Translations under genes and position numbers: made by a program
Shown here: in pieces, positions 4,089-5,646 of the stretch
How the letters are laid out: each line of letters begins with the position of its first letter
How positions within the stretch are numbered: position 1 is the first letter of the stretch
Notes under the pieces: generated by a model
Seen by the model: only the letters and a program-made list of their open reading frames with translations
Database searches by the model: none
What the model was told of the DNA's origin: nothing
DNA from: Chlamydiota bacterium
GTDB lineage: Bacteria > Chlamydiota > Chlamydiia > Chlamydiales > Rhabdochlamydiaceae
DNA length: 5,646 bases
Reading direction: 5' to 3'
Assembly: GCA_023269365.1 (NCBI GenBank)
Contig: JAHFTN010000026.1
Location: 1-5,646, forward strand

Positions 4089-5646
4089 ATGAGTTTAAAG
4101 ACTTGTTTTGCTGTGCTGTTGTCATCTTTGATGTTGATGAGTTTGAATGCTGTGGAGAGCGTAAAACCTGTAGCTCCCAACTTAAAACAAAGGCAACCCC
4201 ATTGGCGCCCTAAAATCATGGAAAATTATGAGGGGGGACAGCCCCAACGCGTGCTCTTCTATGAACAGATTGGAGAAGCTAATGAAGCCCCTGTGAAGCA
4301 GCTCTTTTTTTATCCCAACGGACAAATTAAGGTGGAAATGGATCTGGCTCTTGTCCCCGAGGATTCTAAGGGAGCCAAAGAGTGGAAATCGATCATTGTG
4401 CCTCACGGGATGAGCCTTTCTTATTTTGAAGGGGGTCAGGTGGAAAGGGTGTGTTTCTATGATCGCGGGGTGCTTCACGGCGAGATGAAGCTCTTTTTTC
4501 CCGACGGGAAACTCCATGGAGAATGCTCCTTTAAGCAAGGGGAGCGCCATGGGCAGATGTTCTCTTATTTTGAAGAGGGGGGTAAGGCTGAAGAGGCTCT
4601 CTTTGAAGAGGGAAAGATTGTTGGGGAGATGATTCGGTACTATCCCAAAGGGACTCGAGCAACACTTGTCCCCTATGAAAAAGGAGTGCCTCATGGCAAC
4701 GCGTTGGAGTGGTATGAGGGGGGAGCTCTCAAGGCCTCTTTGCGCTATAAAGAAGGGGTGTTGCACTCCGACGGGAAGAATTCTGCTGTCATTCTGTATG
4801 CAGAGGACCGTTCGATCCAAGAAGTGCAAGATTTTAATCAGGGGCAGCCCGTAGGGACCCATGTCAAATACCACCCGAACGGGAAAGAGTCGTATAAAGC
4901 TCTCTATAAACAGGGGAAAAAGGAGGGAAAAGAGCAGTTCTTTAGCACGGAGGGAAAGTTGCTAGGAGAGGGGCTATATAAGGGGGATACCCCCATCGGG
5001 GTTCATCAGCGCAAGACAGAAGAGGGGGTTGTTGTCTTTTTAGCTAAATACGACAATGTGGGGGTCCTATTAGATCCAATCCAAGAGTTTAGTCCAAAAG
5101 GAGTTAAAATAGCGGAATATTTTCTTGTTGAGGGTCAGCGTCAAGGTCCTTTTTGTATCTGGTATGAAACGGGATCGTCTCATATGGAATATCATTATGA
5201 AAAGGGGCAATTCGAAGGGGTGCAGAAGGAATATTACCCCAATGCCCAGCTGAAGGCGCAAGCGCTGTATCATCACAACATTAAAGAGGGGTTGTTTGAA
5301 GAGTTTTATGAGAACGGTCAGATCGCGGTTCGATGTACCCTTTTAAAAGGAGAGAAAGAAGGGCTTTCTCAAGAGTGGTATGAAAGTGGGAATCTAAAAA
5401 CTGAGGAGTTCTGTGTTCAAGGAGCGCTCGATAAGACACACCGCGAATGGCACTCCAATGGGCAACTGCGTTTAAGTTGCGATTTTATCTTAGGTAAAAA
5501 ACAAGGTATTTATAACGAGTTTAATGAAGCGGGAGAAGTTTTAGCAGAGATCTCCTATGACAAAGACATGCCTACTGGTATGGCCAAAATCTTTTATGGC
5601 AAAAACAAACCTAAAGAGCTCATCTTCTTCAATAAGGAAGGAAAAA
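4089..5646 (+). CDS. Exported MORN-like (YwqK-type) repeat protein, 3' truncated by window
   Basis: The frame is open from ATG 4089 to the window end, giving 519 residues without a stop. Residues 1-21 are a Sec-type signal peptide: K4, a hydrophobic core (CFAVLLSSLMLMSL) and a plausible cut after A21 (LNA-VES). The rest is a tandem array of MORN_2-like units whose core is an aromatic pair, one variable residue, N/G/D and G, as in YPNGQ, FPDGK and YENGQ, followed by a 'Y..G...G' half. I count 18 cores starting at residues 73, 111, 135, 159, 183, 207, 235, 260, 284, 308, 333, 357, 381, 405, 429, 453, 477 and 501. From 357 onward the spacing is exactly 24. Such repeats form beta-hairpin rods and may bind partners or lipids. 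Automated pipelines often label them 'YwqK family antitoxin', but a signal peptide and this length do not fit a cytoplasmic antitoxin. A cell-envelope or secreted role is inferred; the function is unknown. Ribosome site: GGGGAG at 4079-4084. Confidence 0.85.
   Translation, partial: MSLKTCFAVLLSSLMLMSLNAVESVKPVAPNLKQRQPHWRPKIMENYEGGQPQRVLFYEQIGEANEAPVKQLFFYPNGQIKVEMDLALVPEDSKGAKEWKSIIVPHGMSLSYFEGGQVERVCFYDRGVLHGEMKLFFPDGKLHGECSFKQGERHGQMFSYFEEGGKAEEALFEEGKIVGEMIRYYPKGTRATLVPYEKGVPHGNALEWYEGGALKASLRYKEGVLHSDGKNSAVILYAEDRSIQEVQDFNQGQPVGTHVKYHPNGKESYKALYKQGKKEGKEQFFSTEGKLLGEGLYKGDTPIGVHQRKTEEGVVVFLAKYDNVGVLLDPIQEFSPKGVKIAEYFLVEGQRQGPFCIWYETGSSHMEYHYEKGQFEGVQKEYYPNAQLKAQALYHHNIKEGLFEEFYENGQIAVRCTLLKGEKEGLSQEWYESGNLKTEEFCVQGALDKTHREWHSNGQLRLSCDFILGKKQGIYNEFNEAGEVLAEISYDKDMPTGMAKIFYGKNKPKELIFFNKEGK

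Noticed and set aside
4022..4213. 63-codon plus-strand frame over the start of the repeat protein
   Set aside because: Starts in the terminator tail and overlaps the signal peptide in another frame; the repeat protein frame is far better supported.
4182..4874. 230-codon open frame on the minus strand
   Set aside because: It lies wholly antisense to the repeat protein, whose signal peptide and 24-residue repeats are clearly coding. The antisense frame has a low-complexity His/Leu/Phe/Pro composition and no recognisable domain.
4089..5646. Reading the repeat protein as the antitoxin of a toxin-antitoxin pair
   Set aside because: The label would come only from repeat similarity to YwqK. The protein has a signal peptide, exceeds 500 residues and has no toxin gene beside it in the window.

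Overview
The window looks like a chromosomal segment from a member of the Chlamydiae, most likely an environmental (amoeba-associated) lineage rather than Chlamydia itself. Two observations suggest this. The SecA tail at the left edge has a chlamydia-like 'GQKDPLLEFKHE' block and no C-terminal zinc-binding motif. The lpdA-lipA pair is also the order I recall from Chlamydia genomes. The assignment rests on memory of these families and was not searched.

Layout from left to right. (1) Bases 1-275 hold the C-terminal end of secA, cut by the window edge. (2) Bases 276-424 lie between two convergent genes and contain a 36-bp-arm hairpin. (3) Bases 425-931 on the minus strand encode a small protein with an N-terminal four-cysteine zinc ribbon, a Pro/Ser-rich linker and two membrane segments. 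(4) Bases 932-1039 are a divergent upstream region. (5) lpdA (1040-2440) and lipA (2437-3372) overlap by ATGA and form a tight operon. (6) Bases 3373-3596 are dominated by a near-perfect palindrome of about 160 bp flanked by an 8-bp direct repeat, the signature of a foldback or MITE-like insertion. (7) Bases 3597-3974 encode a 125-residue protein with four membrane segments, followed by a strong intrinsic terminator. (8) Bases 4089-5646 encode the first 519 residues of an exported protein built from 18 MORN-like repeats with a strict 24-residue period. It runs off the right edge.

LpdA and LipA belong to one theme. LipA makes the lipoyl cofactor carried by the E2 subunits of 2-oxoacid dehydrogenases, and LpdA re-oxidises that cofactor. 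The E1/E2 subunits and the octanoyl or lipoyl ligases are not in the window. The other genes have no visible functional tie to this pair.

The least ordinary parts are the palindromic element between lipA and the membrane protein gene, and the long exported repeat protein. I see no tRNA, rRNA, CRISPR array or transposase gene.
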